Assembly: GCF_023145695.1 (NCBI RefSeq)
Contig: NZ_JAJHVV010000004.1
Coordinates: 248,001 to 312,000 of the forward strand
Direction: 5' to 3'
DNA length: 64,000 bases
Source: Vibrio amylolyticus
Lineage (GTDB): Bacteria; Pseudomonadota; Gammaproteobacteria; Enterobacterales; Vibrionaceae
Shown piece after piece: positions 17,523-26,453 of the stretch. The notes under the pieces are model-generated. The model had not been told where the DNA came from. It did no database searches and saw nothing but the letters and a program-made list of their open reading frames with translations. The translations under genes and the position numbers were made by a program. Numbering within the stretch: position 1 is the first letter of the stretch; each line of letters begins with the position of its first letter.

Positions 17523-18304
17523 TACCAAGCCGTCCACCCTCCATCTACTTTAAGGTTTGAACCATTCACAAAAGAACTTGCTGAGCTTGCGAGGAAAACA
17601 ACTGGACCTTTAACTTCTTCTGAGTGCCCAACTCTCCCAAGAGGTACTCTATTTTCTAATACCTTACGGAAATCGACATTGTTAGTTTCAGGATTTGGGA
17701 ATGGCCCCGGAGATATTGAATTAAAGCGGATTCCTTCTTTACCAAATTCACATGCTCCGTATTTTGTCCACTGTATAAGCGCTGCTTTTGCTGCACCATA
17801 AAACGGTGGATTAGAGCCACTTGGGGATGAATAAATTCGTAAGTCGGGACTAACAACACCATACATAGAAGCAATGTTAATAACAGAGGCATCACCAACC
17901 CTTCGAACCGAATCTCTCAGTTTTGGTAAAGCCTTTTGTAGAATGTTATGCGCTGATACCACTGAAATATCGAAAGCATCAAGATAGAATTGGCCATTAC
18001 TACTTTCGATAGTGCCTGCACTTCCTGCGTAAGCGTTATTTACGATGATATTTATATCACCACTGTAGTGAAGAAAGAACTGCTCTACTTCTTGCTCTAC
18101 TGATACATCAAATACTGCTTTCTCCGCTTTCAAGCCTTTACTCTTCAATTCACTAACTAGAGCTTGAGCATTTTCTTCTGAGCGAGAGTTAACTAGTATG
18201 TTAGCTCCTGCCTCCCCTAATCCAATACACATCTCACGACCCAGGTACCCTGTAGCACCGGTAACGAGTGCTACTTTTTCATTCAATGAAAAGGAGTATT
18301 GCAT
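17522..18304 (-). CDS. short-chain dehydrogenase/reductase
   Basis: A complete SDR (260 residues from ATG 18,304) with ALVTGATGYLGREM, IIVNNAYAG, VINIASMYG (catalytic S), YGAAKAALIQW (YxxxK) and VFLASSASSFVNGSNLKVDG followed by GWTAW, the usual C-terminus of 3-oxoacyl-reductase-like SDRs. GGAAGT-type ribosome binding (GGAAG, 8 nt upstream) supports 18,304; a 13-codon-longer start would overlap the previous gene by 35 bp. A second SDR inside the pse block suggests an extra oxidation or reduction, perhaps on a side chain. The substrate is unknown. Confidence 0.88.
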   Translation of the reverse strand: MQYSFSLNEKVALVTGATGYLGREMCIGLGEAGANILVNSRSEENAQALVSELKSKGLKAEKAVFDVSVEQEVEQFFLHYSGDINIIVNNAYAGSAGTIESSNGQFYLDAFDISVVSAHNILQKALPKLRDSVRRVGDASVINIASMYGVVSPDLRIYSSPSGSNPPFYGAAKAALIQWTKYGACEFGKEGIRFNSISPGPFPNPETNNVDFRKVLENRVPLGRVGHSEEVKGPVVFLASSASSFVNGSNLKVDGGWTAW

Positions 18305-18308
18305 TAGA

Positions 18309-19940
18309 TTACTTCCATAGAGCAGGATTGAGTGTATTTTCACTTAGTGAAAAGGGAGGTGTTAAGTTTCGCAAAGGATACTCTCTATTACTACATTCTA
18401 AATTAATGGCTTCAATATTACTTTTAATCTGATGCAAGTTCTCACACCCTACAACTATTCCATCAACCCAATCTAAGCTATTAACATAGGAAATACAAAG
18501 CTCATAGATAGAACTATAACCATATTTTTTAGTTTGATTTGTTAACCAAGTGACAGCCTGTTTAGAGGTATCAAAATCAACATTAGCTCTAGCCCAAAGT
18601 TTAGGACAGTCAGAAACCAATAACCCTTGCAATAAAACACTACGTACATGAATCGTTATCTTTCGATGCTTTTTCTCTTCTCTAATTTTTGTTATCGCTT
18701 CAGACCAGCGATGATCAAAAAGATTATACGGTAGTTGGATAAAATCAACATCCTTATGCTGTAACGCTATAAATAATTCTTGAGGGCTTTGGACAGATAC
18801 ACCTAGGTTCGTAATGACGCCAATGCTCTTAAATATATTAAGTTTTTTAAGCACCGCACCATCAAATTGATAGAGATGCTCAGTTCTGTGAAGCATTAGT
18901 ACATCAATTCGGTTTAAACCTAAAGATAAACAAGACTGTGACAATGAAGCTTCGACAGCTGCACTCACAAGCCTAGTACTTGATCTTTCATTCAACTCTT
19001 CAAGCGTACCAAGTTTAGTAATTACTTTACATCTCCCTTGCCACCCTTTTTGTAACCATGATCCTATTACTTTTTCACTATCTCCATAGGTTCTAGCAGT
19101 ATCAATATAATAGACACCTAAGCGAGCTGCTGTTGATAGTAAATTGGACGCACTATGTGAGTCTGGTTTACCAGTTTTATTATTTATTCCATATGCAAGA
19201 CCAAGTTGAGCAGTTCCAAGAACTAACTTATTTGTACTTTTTTTAATAGGAAACTTATCTAAAAGCTCATTACACAGCCATTCAACTGAAGCACCAATAG
19301 GATCACTACAGCTAGAGAATATATCTGTAATCTTCAAATAATCATCTAAATTGTCTACCGTGCATCTCAATCTAGAAAACGAATTCTTCAAGTTTAAACT
19401 TTTGTAGAAATGTTCACCGTATTGTCGTCGAATATATGGAGTCACGTGCTCTAAATCAAAGTTATCATTAGCATGAACTAAGGCTTTTCTAAGGTGGTGA
19501 ACACGCATCACCTCTGCAGATAATCCATATGGTAGCTCTGATGAATCCCCATTGGCACAAACATACTCAAATTCATTACTTTCGAAATAAGAGACGATGT
19601 TTTCTATAAATCGAGAATCAGGGAATACATTATCTGCAGTTAGACGAACTACAATGGTTTGATCATTTTCCGCTGACAATGCATCTACAAACCTTTTAAG
19701 TACGTTATTTAAGTCTCCACGGTAATATAAAACACCATGTTGTTCTAGAACACTCGCCAAATAATCGTCACTATTCTCTTCTGATATAAGCACCCGAGTA
19801 TCATATGAAGACTGATACCCTGCTCTTTTTGCTGCTAACACTGAAAGGGGTAGACCACAGACAGGTAATAGAACTTTACCTGGTAACCTTGAAGAATTAG
19901 TTCTTGCTTGTATACAGATTACAACTTTTGACTTTATCAT
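18309..19940 (-). CDS. PseF-type cytidylyltransferase fused to aldo/keto reductase
   Basis: Two domains in one 543-residue chain. Residues 5-230 are a SpsF/PseF-like cytidylyltransferase: VVICIQARTNSSRLPGKVLL, LYYRGDLNNVLKRF and VVRLTADNVFPD. Residues 238-535 are an aldo/keto reductase beginning KLVLGTAQLGLAYG, with D280 and Y285 (YIDTARTYGDSE), K309 (ITKLG) and H351 (LMLHRTEH) forming the AKR catalytic tetrad. The first domain should make CMP-pseudaminic acid; it is the only PseF candidate in the pse block. The reductase could act on the same sugar or its precursor. The gene overlaps pseC by 4 bp. Confidence 0.88.
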   Translation of the reverse strand: MIKSKVVICIQARTNSSRLPGKVLLPVCGLPLSVLAAKRAGYQSSYDTRVLISEENSDDYLASVLEQHGVLYYRGDLNNVLKRFVDALSAENDQTIVVRLTADNVFPDSRFIENIVSYFESNEFEYVCANGDSSELPYGLSAEVMRVHHLRKALVHANDNFDLEHVTPYIRRQYGEHFYKSLNLKNSFSRLRCTVDNLDDYLKITDIFSSCSDPIGASVEWLCNELLDKFPIKKSTNKLVLGTAQLGLAYGINNKTGKPDSHSASNLLSTAARLGVYYIDTARTYGDSEKVIGSWLQKGWQGRCKVITKLGTLEELNERSSTRLVSAAVEASLSQSCLSLGLNRIDVLMLHRTEHLYQFDGAVLKKLNIFKSIGVITNLGVSVQSPQELFIALQHKDVDFIQLPYNLFDHRWSEAITKIREEKKHRKITIHVRSVLLQGLLVSDCPKLWARANVDFDTSKQAVTWLTNQTKKYGYSSIYELCISYVNSLDWVDGIVVGCENLHQIKSNIEAINLECSNREYPLRNLTPPFSLSENTLNPALWK

Positions 19941-21106
19941 TTCAAAATTCGCTCTAGTATCGCTATCACCTGTTCTTGCTGCTTTTTGCTCATGCTATGA
20001 TACATAGGTAGAGAGATTGCCTCTTTGTAATAGCGTTCAGCCGCAGGAAAATCACCCGTTTTGAACCCCAGATTTTGGTAATATGGCTGTGTGTGTACAG
20101 GTATGTAATGTAAGTTAACTCCAATACCATTTTCACGCAGTGCGTCAAATACTTGCCTGTGAGTCATTAATATTTTGTCAAGCTTCAACCGAATAACAAA
20201 CAAATGCAAGCCAGAGTAGGTATTTTCTAATTGATGAGGAAGAATTATAGGTAGCTCTGATAGGAGTTCATTGTAACGTTTTGATAAAAGATGCCTCGCT
20301 GCAACAAACTCTTCAAGCCGCTGCATTTGAGTAACACCTAGCGCAGCCTGAAGCTCTGTCATACGGTAATTAAAACCTAGATCTATCTGTTGGTAATACC
20401 AACCACCATGAGAAGTCTCGCTCATCATTTCAGGATCTCGAGTGATACCATGGCTGCGCAGTAGCACCATTTTATCTGCAAGTTCTTTTTGATTAGTTAA
20501 TGCAGCACCACCTTCAGCAGTGGTAACTATCTTCACCGGGTGAAAACTAAACACTGTAATGTCTGAGTATTCACAGTTACCAATAGGTTGGTTGAGATAC
20601 CTTCCTCCAATAGCATGTGAAGCATCTTCTATAACTTTAAATTCGTACTCTTTCGCCAATTTAGCGATGGATTCCATATCACAAGGTTGTCCACACAAAT
20701 GAACAGGTACAACCACCTTTGGCAGTGTACCGTTAGCCTTCGCTGCAATTAACTTTTGTTCAAGCTTTTTAGGGCACATGTTGTAAGTCGCTGTATCAAT
20801 ATCAACAAAATCAACCTTTGCACCGCAGTACAACCCACAGTTTGCCGAAGCTACAAAGGTGATTGGGGATGTCCACAGCCAATCACCTTCACCCAATCCC
20901 AAAGCTAGGCAAGCAATATGCAACGCGGATGTAGCACTATTCACCGCTAGAGCATATTCAGCCCCAGTATGCTTCGTTAAAGAATTTTCAAACTCAGGTA
21001 CTTTTGGCCCCTGTGTCAGAAAGTCTGAATTTAAAACATCTATTACACCATCAATATCTTGTTGGGTAATTTCTTGTTTGCCGTATGGGATCATCTCACT
21101 TCTCAC
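19937..21106 (-). CDS. pseC: UDP-4-amino-4,6-dideoxy-N-acetyl-L-altrosamine transaminase
   Basis: A 389-residue DegT/DnrJ/EryC1/StrS aminotransferase, second enzyme of pseudaminic acid synthesis. Visible: MIPYGKQEITQQDIDGVIDV, SATSALHIACLALG, SPITFVASANCGLYCGA, VVPVHLCGQPCDM, EDASHAIGGRY and FSFHPVKIVTTAEGG with the PLP lysine in HPVK. The C-terminus YYKEAISLPMYHSMS is typical. It overlaps pseB by 4 bp upstream and the PseF-AKR gene by 4 bp downstream, so the three are translationally coupled. Confidence 0.95.
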   Translation of the reverse strand: MRSEMIPYGKQEITQQDIDGVIDVLNSDFLTQGPKVPEFENSLTKHTGAEYALAVNSATSALHIACLALGLGEGDWLWTSPITFVASANCGLYCGAKVDFVDIDTATYNMCPKKLEQKLIAAKANGTLPKVVVPVHLCGQPCDMESIAKLAKEYEFKVIEDASHAIGGRYLNQPIGNCEYSDITVFSFHPVKIVTTAEGGAALTNQKELADKMVLLRSHGITRDPEMMSETSHGGWYYQQIDLGFNYRMTELQAALGVTQMQRLEEFVAARHLLSKRYNELLSELPIILPHQLENTYSGLHLFVIRLKLDKILMTHRQVFDALRENGIGVNLHYIPVHTQPYYQNLGFKTGDFPAAERYYKEAISLPMYHSMSKKQQEQVIAILERILK

Positions 21107-22116
21107 ACTGTAAAAGTAGGGTCAACGTGCTCTACGATCAACTCTCGTAAGCCTTCAATCGTTTCCCACTCCGTATTTGTACCAGAATTATATTTGAAAC
21201 CAAATGGAACCTTTTTAGCTTTATGGTGCTCCATAAACTCTTCTTCAGAATAGGTAAATGAGACAGATGGCAAAATCACATAATAACGGCCTAAATCAAT
21301 GGTATTAAGTGAATCACTATCAGTGATCATCTCTTCGTGTAGCTTCTCTCCAGGGCGAATACCAACGACTTTAGTTTCAACACCTGGCGCAACAGCTTCT
21401 GCTATATCTAAAATCTTGTATGACGGGATTTTTGGAATGAAAATTTCCCCACCAAGGTGATTTTCTAGTGCGTACATCACCATGTTCACACCATCTTGTA
21501 GCGAAATATTAAAACGGGTCATTTCTTCATGAGTGATAGGTAACATGCCTTCTTCTTTCTTTTTCATAAAGAAAGGGATAACAGAACCACGAGAGCCCAT
21601 CACATTGCCATAGCGAACCACACTAAAGCGAATGTCCTTTGAGCCTTTAATGTTATTTGCTGCTGCAAATAACTTATCAGACGCAAGTTTTGTCGCGCCA
21701 TACAAGTTGACTGGTGCACACGCCTTATCGGTTGACAGAGCGACAACATCATGAACGCCACATTGAAGTGCTGCTTGAATAACATTCTCAGCACCGTCTA
21801 CGTTTGTACGAATACATTCTGTAGGATTGTACTCAGCAGTATCTACTTGCTTGATTGCAGCAGCGTGAATGATGACATCTACGCCCTCACAGGCTTGAAT
21901 CATACGATTCTGATCTCGTACATCGCCAATAAAGAAACGAAGTTGAGGGAAATCTTTCTGCGGATAATTTTGCTTTATCTCAAATTGTTTCAACTCATCT
22001 CGAGAATAAATTATAATTTTTTTTACATCTTGGTAGCGTTCAAGGATAGTTTTAATAAACTGCTTACCAAATGAGCCTGTACCGCCAGTAATTAATACTG
22101 TTTTATTATTTAACAT
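21103..22116 (-). CDS. pseB: UDP-N-acetylglucosamine 4,6-dehydratase (inverting)
   Basis: A 337-residue extended SDR that starts pseudaminic acid synthesis by dehydrating and epimerising UDP-GlcNAc. Motifs: VLITGGTGSFGKQFI (NAD(P)-binding), FFIGDVRDQNRM, VIHAAAIKQVDTAEYNP, ALSTDKACAPVNLYGATKLAS with the active-site D-K and Y-x3-K, and VVRYGNVMGSRGSVIP. The C-terminal IRPGEKLHEEMI is family typical. It lies 26 bp after tagD in the same operon. Confidence 0.95.
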   Translation of the reverse strand: MLNNKTVLITGGTGSFGKQFIKTILERYQDVKKIIIYSRDELKQFEIKQNYPQKDFPQLRFFIGDVRDQNRMIQACEGVDVIIHAAAIKQVDTAEYNPTECIRTNVDGAENVIQAALQCGVHDVVALSTDKACAPVNLYGATKLASDKLFAAANNIKGSKDIRFSVVRYGNVMGSRGSVIPFFMKKKEEGMLPITHEEMTRFNISLQDGVNMVMYALENHLGGEIFIPKIPSYKILDIAEAVAPGVETKVVGIRPGEKLHEEMITDSDSLNTIDLGRYYVILPSVSFTYSEEEFMEHHKAKKVPFGFKYNSGTNTEWETIEGLRELIVEHVDPTFTV

Positions 22117-22142
22117 TTCTTCTTAATTCCTTTCATTATGAC

Positions 22143-22607
22143 TTAGCTTCGAGACATTGTTTTTACAATAGAAATAACGTCATGAAGAGAGCTTTCAATT
22201 TTATCTAATTCACTTTTTTTCAATGATGATAGTGTCGATTTTATTTTAGTCGTTGAAACATCTTCTGTTCTTGGTAAGTAAGCGACCTCACATAAGTCCT
22301 CTAGGAAATCAAATTTCCCCACCCAATCATCACCCATAGCAAAGATGTCAGCATTATATTTCTTAACGTCGTTTAATTTTTGTTCCCAATTGTGCTCAGG
22401 GAAGACCTCATCAACATACTTACATGCAGCAACTATCTCAGCCCTTTCATCATATGAGAAAAAGGATTTTTTCCCTTTGAGCTCATTAAACTCATCCGAA
22501 GATAGCCCGACAACTAATCGGTCACCAAGCTCACTTAAGCGTTTTAGCAAGCGAATATGACCAACATGAAAGAGATCAAAAGTCCCGTATGTTATTACTG
22601 TTTTCAT
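22143..22607 (-). CDS. tagD: TagD-like glycerol-3-phosphate cytidylyltransferase
   Basis: A 154-residue nucleotidyltransferase with GTFDLFHVGHIRLLKR (HxGH motif) and RTEDVSTTKIKSTL, the C-terminal RTxxxSTTxI motif of TagD-type CTP:glycerol-3-phosphate cytidylyltransferases. The product would be CDP-glycerol, the donor for the three Glyphos_transf relatives at 1,396-4,795. It is the first gene of the long minus-strand operon, about 95 nt downstream of the ops element. FAD-synthetase-like or other cytidylyltransferase substrates are possible but the operon partners favour glycerol phosphate. Extra residues at the C-terminus (about 130-154) extend it beyond the usual length. Confidence 0.85.
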   Translation of the reverse strand: MKTVITYGTFDLFHVGHIRLLKRLSELGDRLVVGLSSDEFNELKGKKSFFSYDERAEIVAACKYVDEVFPEHNWEQKLNDVKKYNADIFAMGDDWVGKFDFLEDLCEVAYLPRTEDVSTTKIKSTLSSLKKSELDKIESSLHDVISIVKTMSRS

Positions 22608-22701
22608 CCAGCCTCACTTCTAATTATTTGATCTAAAATACTTTTTCATAGATTCCCACTACTTCATAGACTGCGCATCTAAGAACTGCTAGCTTTCAAA
22701 A

Positions 22702-22732
22702 CGCTACCGCCATTAGGTTTAAGCTCCCACTG
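22702..22732 (-). promoter_or_regulatory. JUMPstart element with ops site
   Basis: On the minus strand, 22,711-22,702 reads GGCGGTAGCG, the ops core, followed by T. It is preceded by CAGTGGGAGCTTAAAC (starting at 22,732), which matches the upstream half of the JUMPstart consensus known before O-antigen and capsule operons. In established systems RfaH binds RNA polymerase paused at ops and prevents early termination in long AT-rich operons. It lies about 95 nt upstream of tagD and points into the operon that runs beyond base 1. The promoter should lie upstream; I cannot place it convincingly. Confidence 0.88.
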
Positions 22733-22959
22733 ACTATCCACTGATTGTAATGAAATCCATATTCTACAAAATTCAAGCCGAAATTTTACAACAATTTACA
22801 ATCAGAGGCGAGAAACATGCACTCCCTCTCCCCAGAATTGAAACTTGAAAACATCACTATAATCTGCTTAAGGCATGATTTTATTAGGGGCTTAGCTTAC
22901 AGTACCATATCAGCTACCGACTGAAACTGAGCAACTCTTAAACAACACATTGAGTATCA

Positions 22960-23160
22960 AGCATACCAAACCTAGGCTTGTTCAGCGCTATGAGCATACG
23001 TAGGTTTCTCCAACCAGATAGTTGTTATTGGCGTTGTTGAACAAATCAAGTAAAGGATAAACAATACCCTTAAAACTTCTTTAATTAGTTTCTAACAGGC
23101 ATACCTAGAATTATGACTTTGTTCATAGCTTTAACATGTGCGAGTTCCCTTGAAAGCCAT
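22960..23160. mobile_element. IS5-family (IS903-like) insertion-sequence remnant
   Basis: Bases 23,030-23,047 read GGCGTTGTTGAACAAATC, 16 of 18 matches to the IS903 terminal repeat as I recall it (GGCTTTGTTGAATAAATC). Inside, on the minus strand and ending with a stop at 23,085-23,087, is a decayed transposase C-terminus ending ELAHVKAMNKVIILGMPVRN, comparable to the ALNKMxxxGMP tail of IS5-family transposases; in-frame stops lie just upstream. A second, weaker tail-like segment (LIALNKPRFGML) is readable on the minus strand near 22,965-23,010. No second terminal repeat is seen. The rest of the 649-bp gap 22,608-23,256 holds the JUMPstart element and, as far as I can see, no gene. Confidence 0.65.
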
Positions 23161-23256
23161 AAAACTTAACAAGCGGTTGTCATTTTTTATCATTGATGGT
23201 TGTTTAGATATTTCTTTCCAGTACACTCAAGCTAATCTTTATTAATACTTAATTTT

Positions 23257-25266
23257 ATGTTGACATACAGAAAAGAGCTAGATGGCCTTAGAGCTCTAGC
23301 AGTAATAGCAGTAATAGCCTACCACGCTAATTTACAAATCCTTGATATTGAAATATTCAAGGGTGGTTATCTTGGCGTTGATGTTTTCTTTGTCTTATCT
23401 GGATACCTGATTACAGCAATTGTGAGAAATCAAATGAGCAACGGAACGTTCTCATTACCTGATTTTTACTGGCGAAGAGCTAAACGTATAGTACCCGCGT
23501 TTATTTTTGTATTAGCAGTAACGTCACTATTTTCATATTTAATCCTAACTCCTAGTGACCTTATTAATTTTGCAAACTCTCTTAAGTCTTCCTTATATTT
23601 TGGTTCTAACCACTACTTTTATAGCATGGATAGCTATACCTCACCAGCTAGTATATATCAACCTTTATTACATACGTGGAGCCTATCTGTAGAATGGCAG
23701 TTTTATCTTATATTTCCATTTGTAATATGGGGGATAAATAAGCTATCTCCAAACAACATAATACCTTGGCTAGTAATAATACTACTAGTTTCACTACAGT
23801 CTTCAATTTACATTGTCAATAAAAATCCTGACATGGCTTTTTATTTTTTATTCACTCGAGCTTGGGAACTCATTATTGGAGGGATTATTACGTTTTACGA
23901 CCGAGCCAACATAAAAACAAAAAATGGAACACTAAGTAATATATCTTATCAATCACTCCCATCTGTTGGGCTATTTTTAATAATTTACAGTTTTATTTAC
24001 TTTGACCATAACATACCCCACCCTTCGCTTTACACCATTATACCAATAATAGGAACGTGCTTATTTATCACATTCTCAAAGGAAGGGGAGCTTTCCACTA
24101 GGATATTTTCCTCAAGGCCAATGGTATTAGTAGGTATAATTTCATTTTCATTATATCTATGGCACCAACCAGTATTTGTATTTTTTAGATTACTAAAGAC
24201 AGATACATTCCAAGTGGGAGAGTTTTTTACTTTATTATTCATCTCCATTGCACTAGCCACTATAACCTATAGACACGTTGAATCTAGGTATAGGAAACGA
24301 AAAGTAGGTATTAAAAGCTTAATAATCTTGGTCTTGTTATATTCTGGCTGTTTTGCATTTTCAAAATTAATTTTGATAAATAATGGATTACCAGAACGAC
24401 TAGGTCCTACAGCCAAGTTATTCAAACATCTAAATGATATTAGTCAATTTAGACTTGATGGTGAAAGGTGTCATGCTCGAACTTTTGAAAAATCATGTAC
24501 TTTACTTAATAATGAAGGTCGTAATATAATATTATTAGGTGATAGCCATGCTGGAACTCTCGGCAGACACACCTACTTAATGTCTAAAAGAAATGAATGG
24601 GGCTTCACTCAAATGACCCACAATGGATGTATAGGTTTTGATAATGTAATGAGTGTAAGCGGTAGAGAAGAGCTTGAAAATGAATACTGTACTGAGCAAT
24701 CTAAGTTAATATCAAAATTCATTGACAATAATGAAAATAATAAGCTAACTATTATATTTTCAGCTAGAATACCTTTGTATATACAAGGCACATCCTTTGA
24801 CAACACCCAGGGAGGAGTAGAAATAATAGAACCACATCGTGGAATGATAGCTCGTAATGACTTATCGATAAGTGATAACATAGTCAATAAATTATCCTCA
24901 TGGGCTTCTTTAGGGCACGAAATTGTACTTGTCTACCCTATTCCAGAAGTTGGCTGGAATGTTTCACAACTTGTTCAAAAAGAATTATCTCAACACTTAC
25001 TCCCTATAAATAAAGCAATTGCCTATGATAATCTTATAATATCTACGTCTTATGATGTGTATCAAGAACGTACTAAAGAATCCTTTACAGCTCTTAATAG
25101 AATTACTGGTAACTCTATTACTCGTATATTCCCGGATGAACTTTTTTGCTCACATGAACGTTGTCATGCAAATGATAGTGAGAGATTATTTTATTTTGAT
25201 GATGATCACCTTTCAACCCACGGAGCAAGTTTAGTAATTGACAAAATTGAGAGATCTATAAAATAG
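23257..25266 (+). CDS. OafA/YrhL-type acyltransferase with C-terminal SGNH domain
   Basis: A 669-residue membrane O-acyltransferase for surface polysaccharide. The N-terminal acyltransferase-3 domain opens YRKELDGLRALAVIAVIAYH (R12 and H23 are the conserved pair), continues GGYLGVDVFFVLSGYLI and has about ten membrane segments to residue 365. The C-terminal SGNH-like domain has LLGDSHAG (about 427-434) and DDDHLSTHGA (about 649-658), giving the Ser and Asp/His catalytic residues. Such proteins O-acetylate O-antigen or capsule sugars. It is transcribed divergently from the polysaccharide operon, next to IS debris, and probably modifies the polymer. Base composition is AT-rich like the operon. 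Confidence 0.9.
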   Translation: MLTYRKELDGLRALAVIAVIAYHANLQILDIEIFKGGYLGVDVFFVLSGYLITAIVRNQMSNGTFSLPDFYWRRAKRIVPAFIFVLAVTSLFSYLILTPSDLINFANSLKSSLYFGSNHYFYSMDSYTSPASIYQPLLHTWSLSVEWQFYLIFPFVIWGINKLSPNNIIPWLVIILLVSLQSSIYIVNKNPDMAFYFLFTRAWELIIGGIITFYDRANIKTKNGTLSNISYQSLPSVGLFLIIYSFIYFDHNIPHPSLYTIIPIIGTCLFITFSKEGELSTRIFSSRPMVLVGIISFSLYLWHQPVFVFFRLLKTDTFQVGEFFTLLFISIALATITYRHVESRYRKRKVGIKSLIILVLLYSGCFAFSKLILINNGLPERLGPTAKLFKHLNDISQFRLDGERCHARTFEKSCTLLNNEGRNIILLGDSHAGTLGRHTYLMSKRNEWGFTQMTHNGCIGFDNVMSVSGREELENEYCTEQSKLISKFIDNNENNKLTIIFSARIPLYIQGTSFDNTQGGVEIIEPHRGMIARNDLSISDNIVNKLSSWASLGHEIVLVYPIPEVGWNVSQLVQKELSQHLLPINKAIAYDNLIISTSYDVYQERTKESFTALNRITGNSITRIFPDELFCSHERCHANDSERLFYFDDDHLSTHGASLVIDKIERSIK

Positions 25267-25282
25267 CTTGGCCAAAAACATA

Positions 25283-25317
25283 AGCGTCAATATTCATTAC
25301 TTTTGAAAATTGACGCT
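25283..25317 (+). terminator. weak hairpin after the acyltransferase gene
   Basis: AGCGTCAAT (25,283-25,291) pairs with ATTGACGCT (25,309-25,317) around a 17-nt loop. No T-run follows, so intrinsic termination would be weak. Confidence 0.4.
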
Positions 25318-25447
25318 ATATCGTTTATCTAGACTTAAAAAATACATTCAACACTCACTTGATTGCCTATATTAAATCAAACCCTAGAATTAATATTCCC
25401 TGAACTCAAGTTAACAATCATCACTGTTCAGACTAAGTTCAAAAATA

Positions 25448-25453
25448 TATAAT
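25448..25453 (+). promoter_or_regulatory. putative -10 box of hldD
   Basis: TATAAT lies 33 bp upstream of the hldD ATG, with TGTTCA 17 bp further upstream as a poor -35. The ribosome-binding site CAGGGAAA follows. The -35 match is weak, so activator help or another start is possible. Confidence 0.4.
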
Positions 25454-25486
25454 GCCCTAACTATCTCACTGACTCAGGGAAATTCT

Positions 25487-26428
25487 ATGATCATCGTTAC
25501 TGGCGGTGCTGGCATGATTGGCAGCAATATTATCAAAACTCTAAACGAGCAAGGTATTAATGACATCTTAGTGATTGATAATCTTAAGGATGGTAAGAAG
25601 TTTCAAAACCTTGTTGATCTCGATATAACTGATTACATGGATCGTGATGATTTTCTTGTTCAAGTGATGTCTGGTGAAAACTTTGGGCCTATTGACGCTA
25701 TTTTTCATGAAGGGGCATGCTCAGCCACCACTGAGTGGGATGGCAAGTACATGATGCTCAATAACTATGAGTATTCAAAAGAGCTTTTGCATTATAGCTT
25801 AGAACGTGAAATTCCATTTCTTTACGCATCTTCAGCTGCAACCTATGGTGAGACTGACACTTTCATAGAAGAAAAACAATATGAAGGCGCACTCAACGTT
25901 TACGGCTACTCTAAACAGCAATTCGACAACTATGTACGCCGTTTGTGGCAAGATGCCGAGAAGCACGGTGAAACGCTTTCTCAAATTACTGGCTTTCGCT
26001 ATTTCAATGTTTATGGGCCACGTGAACAGCATAAAGGCTCTATGGCATCAGTTGCATTTCACCTGAATAACCAAATGAACAACGGTGAGAACCCAAAACT
26101 GTTTGCAGGTAGTGAAACCTTCAAGCGTGATTTCGTTTACGTTGGAGACGTGGCAGCGGTTAATCTGAAGTTCTTACGAAATGGTCAGTCTGGTATCTTT
26201 AATTTAGGTACCGGTAATGCTGAATCTTTTAATGAAGTTGCTAATGCAGTGATTAAACATCATGGTAAAGGTAGAGTGGAAACTATTCCATTCCCTGAAC
26301 ACTTAAAGGGCGCATACCAAGAGTTTACTCAAGCTGACTTAACTAAACTTCGCGCTGCAGGTTGCCATCACCAATTCAAGTCTGTTGCAGAGGGTGTTGC
26401 TGAGTATATGAACATCGTAAATAACTAA
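25487..26428 (+). CDS. hldD: ADP-L-glycero-D-manno-heptose-6-epimerase
   Basis: A 313-residue extended SDR that makes the ADP-heptose used for the LPS inner core. It begins [16 protein letters not shown] (NADP-binding GxxGxxG), has [17 protein letters not shown] (HldD-specific), YASSAATYG (catalytic S) and YGYSKQQFD (Y-x3-K), and [11 protein letters not shown]. In vibrios hldD commonly flanks the O-antigen/capsule locus, as here, and the heptosyltransferases at 29-36 kb use its product. A strong terminator follows. Confidence 0.97.
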   Translation: MIIVTGGAGMIGSNIIKTLNEQGINDILVIDNLKDGKKFQNLVDLDITDYMDRDDFLVQVMSGENFGPIDAIFHEGACSATTEWDGKYMMLNNYEYSKELLHYSLEREIPFLYASSAATYGETDTFIEEKQYEGALNVYGYSKQQFDNYVRRLWQDAEKHGETLSQITGFRYFNVYGPREQHKGSMASVAFHLNNQMNNGENPKLFAGSETFKRDFVYVGDVAAVNLKFLRNGQSGIFNLGTGNAESFNEVANAVIKHHGKGRVETIPFPEHLKGAYQEFTQADLTKLRAAGCHHQFKSVAEGVAEYMNIVNN

Positions 26429-26453
26429 TACGAATAGTCATTTGCTGAATTGT

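Noticed and set aside
22608-23256. A protein-coding gene in the 649-bp gap
   Set aside because: Only short interrupted frames occur; the readable peptides are decayed transposase tails and no frame has a start with a ribosome-binding site.
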